A stretch of DNA of 64,000 nt, from the NCBI RefSeq assembly GCF_000331735.1, contig NC_020126.1, positions 1,984,001 to 2,048,000 on the forward strand, written 5' to 3'. The stretch comes from Myxococcus stipitatus DSM 14675. GTDB taxonomy: Bacteria; Myxococcota; Myxococcia; Myxococcales; Myxococcaceae. Position 1 is the stretch's first letter. Each line of letters starts with the position of its first letter. This document shows positions 52,022 to 60,719 of the stretch, in pieces. Under the pieces are notes generated by a model. The model had not been told where the DNA came from, ran no database searches, and saw nothing but the letters and a program-made list of their open reading frames with translations. A program made the position numbers and the translations under genes.

Positions 52022-55000
52022 GACTGAGACCCTCCCGAAGGCGTGTGCTGGGGCATGACGCTGACCTCCACCGACGGCGGGTTGCCCAGGTGCAGCACGC
52101 GGCCGTCGCGCAGCTCGCGCACCGCGTCCTCGGCGATGCGCGTGGCGTAGCGGTAGCTCTCCGAGCGCGCCATGCCCTGCGTGCGCGCGCGAAGCGCCTC
52201 GTGTCCGAGCGCCGGTCCGATGCTGACCTTGAGGTCCTTCGACTTGGGGAACACGCTGCCCTTGGGCAGCGCCTCGAAGGCGCCGTGGATGTAGAGCGGC
52301 AGCACGTCCACCCGGTACGTCAGCGCCAGGTAGCCCAGCGTGGACTTGAACTCCTGCAGCTCCCCGGTGGGCGAGCGCGTGCCCTCCGGGAAGATGAGGA
52401 CGTTGTAGCCCTGGCGCAGCGCCTCACCGGCCTGACGCAGCGACTCGCGCAGCGAGCCGTGCCGCTCGATGGGCACCAGGTTGGTGAAGTTCTCGAACCA
52501 CGCGCGCTTGAGCGGCGTGTCGAAGAAGTAGTCGCGCGCGGCCAGCGAGATGAGCCGCTCTCCCTGCTCCTCCAGCACCACGCGCACCAGTCCCGCGTCC
52601 AGGTGGCTGGCGTGGTTGGCGATGACCAGGAAGTTGCGGTTCTGCGGGATGAAGGGACGGCCCGTCACCTTCACGTCGAACACGCCGCCGTAGAGGACCT
52701 TCTGGCCGAAGGACAAGAGCTGCCGGCCCACGTCCGCGACGACGTCCGGCACCGGAATCTCCACCTCCTCCGCCTTCACGTTCTGCTGGGAGATGTCCTT
52801 GGCCCGCGTCTCCGCGGAAGGCCGGCGGCCCGAGGCCATCACCACCTTGCGCAGGTCATCCACCGTCTGCACCTGCGTCAGGTCCTCGATGGCGGGCAGC
52901 GGCACCCCCGCCGCTTCCAGCGCGGAGGACAGCTCGGTGAGCATCAGCGAGTCGAAGCCCAAGTCTCCGGCGAGGTTGGTCTCCGGACGCACGTCCGCGA
53001 GCGGCCGGTGGCACACCTCGGCGATGAGCGGGAAGAGCCAGTCGGCCGCGCCGCCCGTGCCCTGCGCCGCCGTGGAGACCTTCTCGCGCGCCTTGGCGGT
53101 GCTCGCGGCCATGCGCTCCAGCCGCTGCAGCTCCTCCACCACCAGCTTGCGCTTCACCTTGCGCGTGGACGTGCGCGCCAGCTCCCCATCCCAGAAGCGC
53201 AGCACCTTCATGCGCCGGTAGTGGGGCATGCCCGCGCCCGTCTTGCGGAAGTGCTCCTCCAACTCGCGGCGGACCTCCTCGCGGGGCCGGTCGCGGTAGT
53301 CCGGCACGCACAGGCACGCCACCTTCTCGCCGCCCGCGTCGTCGGGCAGGCCGACGATGGACAGCTCCTTGATGTGCGGGTGCTCCTGGTACAGCTCCTC
53401 GAGCTCGTCCGGGTAGATGTTCTTCCCGTTGTGGTCGATGATGACGTCCTTGGCGCGGCCCACCAGGAACAGTCGGCCCTCCGCGTCCACGCGGCCCAGG
53501 TCGCCGGTGTGCAGCCAGCCCTCGCGCAGCACCGCCTGAGTGGCGTCGCCGTCGCCGAAGTAGCCCGCCATGACGTTGGGGCCCTTGGCCAGCACCTCGC
53601 CAATGCCGTCGTTGTCCGGGTGGAGGATGCGCACCTCGATGCCCGGCAGCGGCTTGCCCACCGAGCCCGGCGTGCGCTTGTTGCCCGGCTCCGCGACGGC
53701 GAGCACCGGCGCGGCCTCCGTCAGCCCGTAGCCTTCCGTGATGTTGAAGCCCAGCTCGTGGAAGGCCTTGTTCACTTCCTCGGGCAGCGCGGAGCCACCG
53801 GACACCAGCACCTTGAGGTTTCCGCCGAACTTGCGGTGCACCGGCCAGAACAGGAGCTTGCCCAGGTTGATGTTGGCCCGGTTGCGCAGCTCCCCGTGCG
53901 TGGCCATCAGCGCCTTGATGCCCTGCTCGATGATGGGCGGACGGCTGGAGAACTCCTGCGTCAGCTTGCGGTGCAACAACTGCCACAGCGCGGGCACGCC
54001 AATCATCGCGCTGATGCGGCCCGTCTCGAAGACCTCGCCCAGCCGGTCCGACGTGAGCTCGTCGATGTATGTGATTTCCGCGCCGCGCGAGAACGGCGTG
54101 AGGAAGCCCGCGGAGAACTCGAACGTGTGGTGCAGGGGCAGCACGGACAGCACGCCGTCGCCCACGCCCACGTCGAACACGCCGGCGAGCTTCGCCACCA
54201 GCGAGGTGAAGTTGCGGTGGGTGAGCATCACGCCCTTGGGCGTGCCCGTCGTGCCGGACGTGAAGATGAGGCTCGCGATATCATCCGGCGACGCGGACTT
54301 GCGCACCGGACCAATCCGGTCGTCCTTGGCCGCCGGGTCGCCCGTCATGGCCTCGGCGAGGCTGGCGATGACGACGTCGCTGCCCAGCGCGTCGAGCAGC
54401 CCCGGGAAGTCCTTCGCCGCCTCCTCGGAGAACAGGCACACGCGCGCCTGCGCCCGCTTGGCGATGTTGATGATCTCCGCCTCGCTCAGGCCGGGGTCCA
54501 CCGGAACCATGGTCCCGCCCGCGCGCAGGATGCCGAAGAAGCACGTGCCCCACTCGGGCCGGTTCTCGGACACCAGCAGCACGCGCTCACCGGGCTTCAG
54601 GCCCGCGCGCAGCAGGAAGCTGCCCACGCGCGCGGCATAGCGGTGCACCTCGCCGAAGGTGAAGCGCTCCTCCCGCTCGCCCGCGACCATGCGGAAGGCC
54701 ACCCGGTGCCGATAGGCGTGCACCGTGGCCTCGAACATCTCCAAGAGGTCCCTGTTCGCGGGGATGACGGTGCGCTTCTCGCGCTCCTCCTCCAGGCCGG
54801 GGAACACCCACTTCTCCAGGCCCGGCAGGTGCGTCTCCATGAAGTACGCACGCCAGTCGATGCGCTCCGGGTCCCACGGAATCTTCAGCCTGTCGCCGTG
54901 CGCCATGCGCTCGAAGACGGAGCGCGTGTTGTCGCAGCGGAAGACGTAGCGGTTCTCGTAGAGGAAGGGGAGGAACAGCTCCGTCAGCGCGATGAGGCCG

Positions 55001-56433
55001 ACGTTGCTCTCCTCCACCTCGTCGAGCGAGACCTTGGCCTTGTCCAGCATGGCCTGCACCGCGGGCGCGCCCCACGCGGGCCGCACCTCGTCGATGGTCT
55101 TCTTCAGGAAGCGGGCGCCCTTGACGAGCATGGGCGCGCTGAACAGCTCGAACTCGCGCTTGCTGACCGGCTGCGGCTCCAGCCGCGAGCGCAGGTGGTT
55201 GAGCAGCTTGTTGCCCGTCTCGCGGTTGCGGTAGTAGCGCCGCCGGTACAGGCCGACGAGCTCCACGGAGCGGCTGGCGTAGAACGGATTCACGTCGCCG
55301 GAGGCGAGCTGGTAGACGCGCCGCTCCTCCACCTGCATGGCGTGCGCGGTGATGCCGATGGTCGCGCCCGCCACCTGGTCCACCGGGATGATGTCCAGGA
55401 TGGTGTTCTCACCCGCGGGGATGCCACCGGGGCCCTTGATGCCGGCGAAGGCCAGCGGGGCGGACGTGGTGAAGCCCTCGTTCCATCCCGGGAACGGATA
55501 GTGCTTCGAGCTCTCCACGATGGAGGGCCGGACGATGGAGTAGCGAAGCCCCGGCGTGGCCGCCATGACCTGCTCACCCAGGGACTTGGTGTACGTGTAC
55601 GTGTTGGGCCAGCCCCAGTGCGCCGCGCGCTCCATGCCCGCGCGCACCAGCTCACCGCTCAGCCACAGCTTGCGCTCGCGGCCCACCGCCAGCCGCAGCG
55701 TCTTCTCGTCGTTGACGTCGCGGCCTTCCTCGGCCAGCCGGTCCAGCGCCTTCTTGCGGAAGGTGGACGTCAGCGCCCGGTCATCGGCCTGCTCGCGCAG
55801 CCGCGCGACGATGCGCTCGGCGTCCTTCAGCTCCTGCTCCAGGCTGAAGTCGCGCCCGTCCAGCTGGTCCTTCTTGGGGAAGTAGCCGCGGACCTCCTCG
55901 TCCTCGAACACGAGCCCGCTGCGGTTGCCCGCCACGAAGGACGTGGACATGTGGATGAGGGGCACGCCCCAGCGCAGCGCCAGCTCCACCGCGTACTTCA
56001 CGCCGTGGGTGTTGACGTTGAGCCCCACCTCCAGCGACGGGTTGAAGGACACCAGGCCCGCGCAGTTGATGAAGGCGTGGACCTGGCCGGTGAGCTCCGC
56101 CACCCGCGACTCTTCCAGACCCACCCACGGGTCCGTGATGTCGCCGTCCAGCACCTCGCACTTGGAGCGCAGGAACTCCAGCGCGCCGTCCTCGCCGTAG
56201 GCGTCGCGCAGCGGCTGGAAGGGCTCGCTGGTGGCCACCTTGTCGAAGAAGCGCCGCTCGGCGGAGGCCGCGCTGCCCTTGCGGACGAGCACGTACACGC
56301 GCTCCAGCTCCTGCCCATACCGGTGCAGCAGCATGGACAGCGTCACCTTGCCCACGAAGCCCGTGGCGCCGGCGAACAACACGCGCTTGCCAGAGAAGAC
56401 CTGGGAGACGTTCAGCTCGGGGGGCAGTGACAT
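52018..56433 (-). CDS. elbD: Multidomain ether-lipid synthase (ElbD-like): reductase, AMP-ligase, carrier, acyltransferase
   Basis: 1471 residues from ATG 56433. Domains in order: NAD(P)-binding fatty-acyl reductase (FAGATGFVGK near 20, YTYTKSLGEQ near 300, FAR C-terminal helices to about 550); AMP-binding ligase (~610-1090; TSGTTGTPKGV, GYGLTEAAPV, TGDLG); phosphopantetheine carrier (~1130-1205; GDLGFDSLML with the serine); PlsC acyltransferase (~1240-1440; NHASHLD and FPEGTRSPTG). This layout matches Myxococcus xanthus ElbD, reported to act in ether-lipid formation by reducing fatty acyl thioesters to alcohols. The 9-base gap to its upstream neighbour and overlap with the downstream gene show a tight operon. 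Confidence 0.88.
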   Translation of the reverse strand: MSLPPELNVSQVFSGKRVLFAGATGFVGKVTLSMLLHRYGQELERVYVLVRKGSAASAERRFFDKVATSEPFQPLRDAYGEDGALEFLRSKCEVLDGDITDPWVGLEESRVAELTGQVHAFINCAGLVSFNPSLEVGLNVNTHGVKYAVELALRWGVPLIHMSTSFVAGNRSGLVFEDEEVRGYFPKKDQLDGRDFSLEQELKDAERIVARLREQADDRALTSTFRKKALDRLAEEGRDVNDEKTLRLAVGRERKLWLSGELVRAGMERAAHWGWPNTYTYTKSLGEQVMAATPGLRYSIVRPSIVESSKHYPFPGWNEGFTTSAPLAFAGIKGPGGIPAGENTILDIIPVDQVAGATIGITAHAMQVEERRVYQLASGDVNPFYASRSVELVGLYRRRYYRNRETGNKLLNHLRSRLEPQPVSKREFELFSAPMLVKGARFLKKTIDEVRPAWGAPAVQAMLDKAKVSLDEVEESNVGLIALTELFLPFLYENRYVFRCDNTRSVFERMAHGDRLKIPWDPERIDWRAYFMETHLPGLEKWVFPGLEEEREKRTVIPANRDLLEMFEATVHAYRHRVAFRMVAGEREERFTFGEVHRYAARVGSFLLRAGLKPGERVLLVSENRPEWGTCFFGILRAGGTMVPVDPGLSEAEIINIAKRAQARVCLFSEEAAKDFPGLLDALGSDVVIASLAEAMTGDPAAKDDRIGPVRKSASPDDIASLIFTSGTTGTPKGVMLTHRNFTSLVAKLAGVFDVGVGDGVLSVLPLHHTFEFSAGFLTPFSRGAEITYIDELTSDRLGEVFETGRISAMIGVPALWQLLHRKLTQEFSSRPPIIEQGIKALMATHGELRNRANINLGKLLFWPVHRKFGGNLKVLVSGGSALPEEVNKAFHELGFNITEGYGLTEAAPVLAVAEPGNKRTPGSVGKPLPGIEVRILHPDNDGIGEVLAKGPNVMAGYFGDGDATQAVLREGWLHTGDLGRVDAEGRLFLVGRAKDVIIDHNGKNIYPDELEELYQEHPHIKELSIVGLPDDAGGEKVACLCVPDYRDRPREEVRRELEEHFRKTGAGMPHYRRMKVLRFWDGELARTSTRKVKRKLVVEELQRLERMAASTAKAREKVSTAAQGTGGAADWLFPLIAEVCHRPLADVRPETNLAGDLGFDSLMLTELSSALEAAGVPLPAIEDLTQVQTVDDLRKVVMASGRRPSAETRAKDISQQNVKAEEVEIPVPDVVADVGRQLLSFGQKVLYGGVFDVKVTGRPFIPQNRNFLVIANHASHLDAGLVRVVLEEQGERLISLAARDYFFDTPLKRAWFENFTNLVPIERHGSLRESLRQAGEALRQGYNVLIFPEGTRSPTGELQEFKSTLGYLALTYRVDVLPLYIHGAFEALPKGSVFPKSKDLKVSIGPALGHEALRARTQGMARSESYRYATRIAEDAVRELRDGRVLHLGNPPSVEVSVMPQHTPSGGSQS

Positions 56434-56441
56434 GTCCGTCC

Positions 56442-58052
56442 TCACTTCACATCCACCATCACCGTGGGGGCCACGCGCAGCAGGCTGATGGTGGCGGAGC
56501 GGCCCATGAAGCCGCGCGCCTCCTCGATGGCCTCGGTGAGCGTGTCGGTGCGGTCCCAGCCCATCAGCGCCGGGACGTGGTTGTTCTCCGCGCCCGCGAC
56601 AATGACCTTGCCCACGTGCTGGCGGCCATTCTCGCCCCAGTACCACATGTAGAACGGGTGCACGCCGTGGTAGGCGTTGTTCTTGCGGTACAGGTGCACG
56701 TAGCTGGGGTTCTCCGCGAACTCCTTCTCGTACTTGTGCTCCAGCTTCATGGAGTCCCGCGTCTCCGGCAGCAGCCGGTGGAAGAACTCGATGTAGCTGG
56801 GGTGGTGCTCCGGGTCGAACTCGTCGTAGGCCGGGTGCAGCAGGATGAGCACGCCGCCCTTCTTCACCAGCGGCACGCCGCGGTTGAGGTTGAAGAAGTA
56901 GCCCAGCCCCATCACCTGCACGAGCAGCGGGTTGAGGATGGAGTTGACGCTGTACGGCGAGATGAACGGGATGGGGAAGATGACGATGTCGCTCTGCCCC
57001 TCCACCGGCACCACGTACTGCTTCCAGCTGGTCTCCAACGTCTTGGCGTGCGTGGGCTCGGTGGCGCCGGCATACACGCCCGTGACGTCGTACGGCGCGG
57101 GGATGGCGTTGAGCACCTTGCGCGCCGCCGCGCGAGGCAGCTTGGACAGCGTGTAGCGCATGGCCTGGAACTTCAGCCGGTCCGCCTCGGTGTAGTCCTC
57201 TTCCTTCTTGGCGAGGAAGTCCGTGGGCGCGCTGAACATGCGGTTGTTCAGCGTGGTCTCGATGTGGAAGACCTTCAGGTGCTTGTCGATGTTGCGGCCA
57301 ATGCGCTCGTTGCTGCGATAGAGCGCGCTGGACTTCGGCTCCATGTAGCTTTCCGACTCGCGGATGGTCTTCGGATTGTGGTGGTGCCGCAGCGACTTGT
57401 AGTTGGAGACGCCGGTGCCCATGGACTTGTGCCCGCCGTTCATGGGCACGAAGTTCACGTTCACGTAGACGATGAGGTCGCTCTCCGCGACGCGGCGGTT
57501 GACGGAGACCTCCTCGCCGTGCCCGGTGCGCTCCAGGGCGACGATGCCGTCCGGGTCCTCCGCGTCGTGGTTGTAGTAGCGGTCCGGATAGTAGGCGTCG
57601 TAGATCTTCTGGCCCACCATCCGCTTCATCTCGCCCTCGGTCATGCGGCGGTGAAGCGCGTTGGCGATGACCAGGTGCACGTCATCCACGCCGCTGTCGG
57701 CGGCCAGCTCCAGCACCACCTCCAGGATGGACTGACGCACGTCGGGCGTCACCATGGGGGGCAGGGGCACGCTGATGTCGTCGATGACACACGTCAGGCG
57801 CATGCCCGGCTTGAGCAGGGCGTGCAGCGGGTCCATGCCCTCCGGGTGGTTGATGGCCCAGCGGATGGCGGCCTTGACGTTGGGGACGCCGGCCATGGGG
57901 GGCCGGGGGAAGATGACCCGGGTGCCCACGGGCAGATCTTCCTGGAGGAAGCCCTCACCGTAGAAGAGGGCGCGCGGGGGGCTGCCCTTCTCGGTGATGA
58001 CGACCTGGCTTTCCTCGTCGTACAGCTTCTGGAGCGTCTTGAACGGGCGCAT
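56442..58052 (-). CDS. LarA-like (lactate racemase domain, DUF2088) protein
   Basis: 536 residues. An N-terminal DUF2088 domain carries a conserved HRRMTEGEMKRMVG helix and NVNFVPMNGGHKSM, corresponding to LarA segments that hold the nickel-pincer cofactor and substrate. The family includes many members of unknown substrate. Located between a HAD phosphatase (15 bases) and elbD (8 bases) in the ether-lipid-type operon, so it likely isomerises a lipid or glycerol-derived intermediate. Its exact role is unknown. Confidence 0.82.
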   Translation of the reverse strand: MRPFKTLQKLYDEESQVVITEKGSPPRALFYGEGFLQEDLPVGTRVIFPRPPMAGVPNVKAAIRWAINHPEGMDPLHALLKPGMRLTCVIDDISVPLPPMVTPDVRQSILEVVLELAADSGVDDVHLVIANALHRRMTEGEMKRMVGQKIYDAYYPDRYYNHDAEDPDGIVALERTGHGEEVSVNRRVAESDLIVYVNVNFVPMNGGHKSMGTGVSNYKSLRHHHNPKTIRESESYMEPKSSALYRSNERIGRNIDKHLKVFHIETTLNNRMFSAPTDFLAKKEEDYTEADRLKFQAMRYTLSKLPRAAARKVLNAIPAPYDVTGVYAGATEPTHAKTLETSWKQYVVPVEGQSDIVIFPIPFISPYSVNSILNPLLVQVMGLGYFFNLNRGVPLVKKGGVLILLHPAYDEFDPEHHPSYIEFFHRLLPETRDSMKLEHKYEKEFAENPSYVHLYRKNNAYHGVHPFYMWYWGENGRQHVGKVIVAGAENNHVPALMGWDRTDTLTEAIEEARGFMGRSATISLLRVAPTVMVDVK

Positions 58053-58067
58053 GGGCGGAAGGGGGCC

Positions 58068-58733
58068 TTACTTGAGGTCGAGGATGGGCCAGTTGTAGGC
58101 GCGCGCGATGGAGCGCAGCCGCAGGTCCGGGTTCACCGCGGTGGGACGACCCACCACCGCGAGCATGGCGTAGTCAGAGGCGCTGTCGGAGTAGCCGTGG
58201 CACTTGTCCAGCGTCAGGCCCTCCTTGGTGCAGTAGGCGCGGATGGCGTTGGCCTTGTTGGCGCCCTCGATGATGGGCGGAATGACCTTGCCGGTGGCCT
58301 TGCCGCCCACGAACTGCATCTTGTTGGCGATCATGTCGTCGGCGCCCAGGTGCCGGGCGAGCGGACGCATGGTGAAGTCCAGCGCGCCGGTGACGAGCAC
58401 GACCTTGCACCCGCTGCGGCGCGCCTGGTCGATGAGGTCCTGGGACTGGGCGAAGAGCGCGGGCTTGAGCACGTCCTCGAACATGTCCTCGGCGATGGTG
58501 ATGAGCCGGTCCTCACTCAACCCCGCGTAGTAGCGGTAGAAGAACTCGTTGAACGTCTTGCGGTCCAACGTGTCCATGGCTCCGAAGAGCGGGATGCTCA
58601 GGGCGGTGCTCAGCGTCCGCCCCGCCATGCCCAACACGGAGCCCCGGTTCATCGCGTAGTACGCGTAGACGTGGACGACGTTCGTCTTCACGAGCGTCCC
58701 GTCGACATCGAAAAATGCGGCTTTCGAGGGCAT
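58068..58733 (-). CDS. HAD-family phosphatase (SerB/HAD-IB type)
   Basis: 221 residues from ATG 58733. DVDGTL (nucleophile Asp) near residue 9, VLVTGALDF (motif II Thr) near 112, a Lys in the TGKVIPP region, and GYSDSASDYAML (motif III/IV) near 180. First gene of the four-gene lipid operon. A phospholipid- or lysophosphatidate-phosphatase step would fit. Confidence 0.85.
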   Translation of the reverse strand: MPSKAAFFDVDGTLVKTNVVHVYAYYAMNRGSVLGMAGRTLSTALSIPLFGAMDTLDRKTFNEFFYRYYAGLSEDRLITIAEDMFEDVLKPALFAQSQDLIDQARRSGCKVVLVTGALDFTMRPLARHLGADDMIANKMQFVGGKATGKVIPPIIEGANKANAIRAYCTKEGLTLDKCHGYSDSASDYAMLAVVGRPTAVNPDLRLRSIARAYNWPILDLK

Positions 58734-58825
58734 GTGGCAGCGGGCTTCCTGACACTCCAAGGGGGGTGAGGTCAACGAACGACGCTAGGACGGGGGAGGA
58801 CTCCCTCCTACCCCTGCTAGCATGG

Positions 58826-59809
58826 CTAGAGCCAGCCGTGTTCGACGTACCAGAGGGCGCTGCGGCGGATGGAGTCCTCCAGGTCCCTTCGAGGGCGGAA
58901 CCCGAGGAGGCGCTCGGCCTTCGCGCCGGAGCAGGTCCAGGCGGGCGCGAGCAGCTGCCGCGCCAGCTTCCGGTTCAAGGGCAGCTTGCGGCCGGACACG
59001 CGGGAGAGGCCGTCCGCCGCGGAGGCGATGGCCTTCAGCACCCAGGGGCTGACGCGAGCCGTGCGGGGCTGGAGCCCCAGTGCCTGGGCGCACAGGTCCT
59101 GGACGCCCTCCAATGAGAGCGTCTTGCCGCCGGGGCCCGCGCAGAAGAAGGCCTCGCCCACGGCGCGCGGGTGCTCGGCCTGGAGGATGAGCGCGTCCAC
59201 CACGTCCTCCACGTCAATCATGGTGAGGGGACGAGGACCCCCTCCGAGCTCCAGGCGCAGGCCCTTCTTCACCAGGCGGAAGAAGGTGAGGTTCTCGCGG
59301 TCCCGAGGTCCCAGGATGCGAGGCGGGCGGGACACCGTCACCGGGAGCCGGTCTCCATAGGAGAAGGCGATGCGCTCGGCCTCCGCCTTGCTCTCGCCGT
59401 ACCACTCGTAGGGCTGGAAGGGGTCCTCCTCGACATGCGGGCGGGAGGCGGAGGAGGGGCCCATGGCCGCCAGCGAGCCCACCAGCACCATCCGAGGGCG
59501 GTGGCCCGCGGCCACCATGGCGTCGCACAGGTGGCGCGTGCCCTCGGCGTTGACGTGCATGAAGTCCTCGCGTGTCGCGCCGCGGCGAACCCCCGCGAGG
59601 TGGAAGACGACGTCCTGGCCCTCCACCGCGGGCCGCAGCGAGGCGGGGTCCGTGACATCTCCCTCCGCGCGGGTGTGGTCGATGCCGGAGAGGCCGGAGG
59701 CGTCCCCACCCGGGCGAAGCAGGCACGTCACGGTGTCTCCGCGCGCCGCGAGGGCTTGGGCCAGCCAGACTCCCAGGAAGCCACCCGCGCCGGTGATGAG
59801 GGCTCTCAT
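58826..59809 (-). CDS. NAD-dependent epimerase/dehydratase (extended SDR)
   Basis: 327 residues from ATG 59809; an ATG at 59821 adds four residues. TGAGGFLGVWLAQ near 6, VFHLAGVRRG near 70, YGESKAEAERI with YxxxK near 140, and SRPPRILGPRD. Sterol/nucleotide-sugar type SDR. It is 93 bases upstream of the lipid operon on the same strand, so a link to lipid reduction is possible but not shown. Confidence 0.83.
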   Translation of the reverse strand: MRALITGAGGFLGVWLAQALAARGDTVTCLLRPGGDASGLSGIDHTRAEGDVTDPASLRPAVEGQDVVFHLAGVRRGATREDFMHVNAEGTRHLCDAMVAAGHRPRMVLVGSLAAMGPSSASRPHVEEDPFQPYEWYGESKAEAERIAFSYGDRLPVTVSRPPRILGPRDRENLTFFRLVKKGLRLELGGGPRPLTMIDVEDVVDALILQAEHPRAVGEAFFCAGPGGKTLSLEGVQDLCAQALGLQPRTARVSPWVLKAIASAADGLSRVSGRKLPLNRKLARQLLAPAWTCSGAKAERLLGFRPRRDLEDSIRRSALWYVEHGWL

Positions 59810-59893
59810 GGGGCTTTTCATCCGAAAAAGTACACCCGGTCCGCAAGGGGAATCCCACGCCCGAGGGGGCCGAGTCTCCGACTCAGGACGATG

Positions 59894-60110
59894 CGCGGGG
59901 CCGCTTCCCCCGCCGCTGATCGCCCCGCGCCGAGGGGAGACAGGGCTCGGAGGCCGATTTTTCGGGCTCGGGACGCGTTGGAGGCGGGGCGCCGCCGAGC
60001 GAAAAGCGCGCTCCCGAGCCGGTTTCTCGGGCATGAAACGCGTTGCGTAGGGCGGTCCCCGAGGGAAAAACGCAGGAGAGGGCTGTTTTTCGGGCTTGGG
60101 CGTGCTACCT
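59894..60110. repeat. Degenerate ~64-bp tandem repeats upstream of the SWIB gene
   Basis: A core of the form TTTYTCGGGC followed by a G/A-rich stretch and CGCGTTG occurs at 59958, 60023 and 60086, spaced 65 and 63 bases. Each core is preceded by a CCGAG-GRAAA-CGC-like block, and a fourth preceding block is visible near 59920-59945. The spacing and the location before a strongly served gene suggest tandem protein-binding sites or duplicated promoters. Divergence of the third core (CGTGCTAC) fits decay. Confidence 0.5.
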
Positions 60111-60188
60111 AACGCCCCACCGGCACTGGCTTTGTACTCAAGCGAGGCCGCACAACGTCCCCTTCGGAGGGGAGGAGACTCAAGACGA

Positions 60189-60506
60189 ATGGCCGCCAAG
60201 AAAGCTGCTGCGAAGAAGGCCCCTGCTGCGAAGAAGGCTCCCGCCGCGAAGAAGCGCGCCCCGAACGCGTCGTTCATGAAGGAGATGACCCCTTCTGCCG
60301 CGCTGGCCGAGATTGTCGGTTCCAAGCCGCTGCCGCGCACCGAGGTCGTCAAGAAGCTCTGGGCTTACATCAAGAAGAACAACCTTCAGGATGCGAAGAA
60401 CAAGCGGCAGATCAACGCCGACGACAAGCTCAAGCCCATCTTTGGTGGCAAGAAGAACGTCACCATGTTCGAGATGACCGCGCTGGTGAACAAGCAGCTG
60501 AGCTGA
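60189..60506 (+). CDS. SWIB/MDM2-domain protein with histone-H1-like tail
   Basis: 105 residues after GGAGGGGAGGAG. Residues 1-32 are a Lys/Ala/Pro-rich tail (repeats of APAAKK), like eukaryotic H1 or bacterial nucleoid proteins. Residues ~33-105 are a SWIB domain (MTPSAALAEIVG, LPRTEVVKKLWAYIKKNNLQD, KRQINADDKLKPIFG). SWIB proteins of this form occur in myxobacteria and Chlamydia and are thought to act in DNA compaction. A very good rho-independent terminator follows. Confidence 0.9.
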   Translation: MAAKKAAAKKAPAAKKAPAAKKRAPNASFMKEMTPSAALAEIVGSKPLPRTEVVKKLWAYIKKNNLQDAKNKRQINADDKLKPIFGGKKNVTMFEMTALVNKQLS

Positions 60507-60540
60507 ACCTTCGCCGGGTCCTTCCCGGCTGATGCATCTC

Positions 60541-60580
60541 GAGGGCCCTCCGGAAGAATCGGCGGGCCCTCTGCTTTTTT
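60541..60580 (+). terminator. Rho-independent terminator of the SWIB gene
   Basis: GAGGGCCC and GGGCCCTC form an 8-bp stem with a partly paired loop (TCCG/CGGC), followed by TGCTTTTTT. The T tract is the best in the window. Confidence 0.85.
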
Positions 60581-60719
60581 CCCGGCGATGACTGGCCGAC
60601 AGATTCGTCGAGCCTCTCGCGCGGGACATGGCATTTCGAGCGCTTGGAGCGTTGGGTAGAGGGCGGATGCCCGGGGCCGCGCTGGCGCGAGGCGCCGGGG
60701 CGCCCTACCTCTGGTCTTC

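Noticed and set aside
52045..56430. A 1461-codon open frame antisense to the ElbD-like gene, and other long antisense frames across the window
   Set aside because: High GC content keeps antisense frames open. The product is Arg/His/Leu-rich with no domains, while the opposite strand encodes four recognisable enzyme domains.
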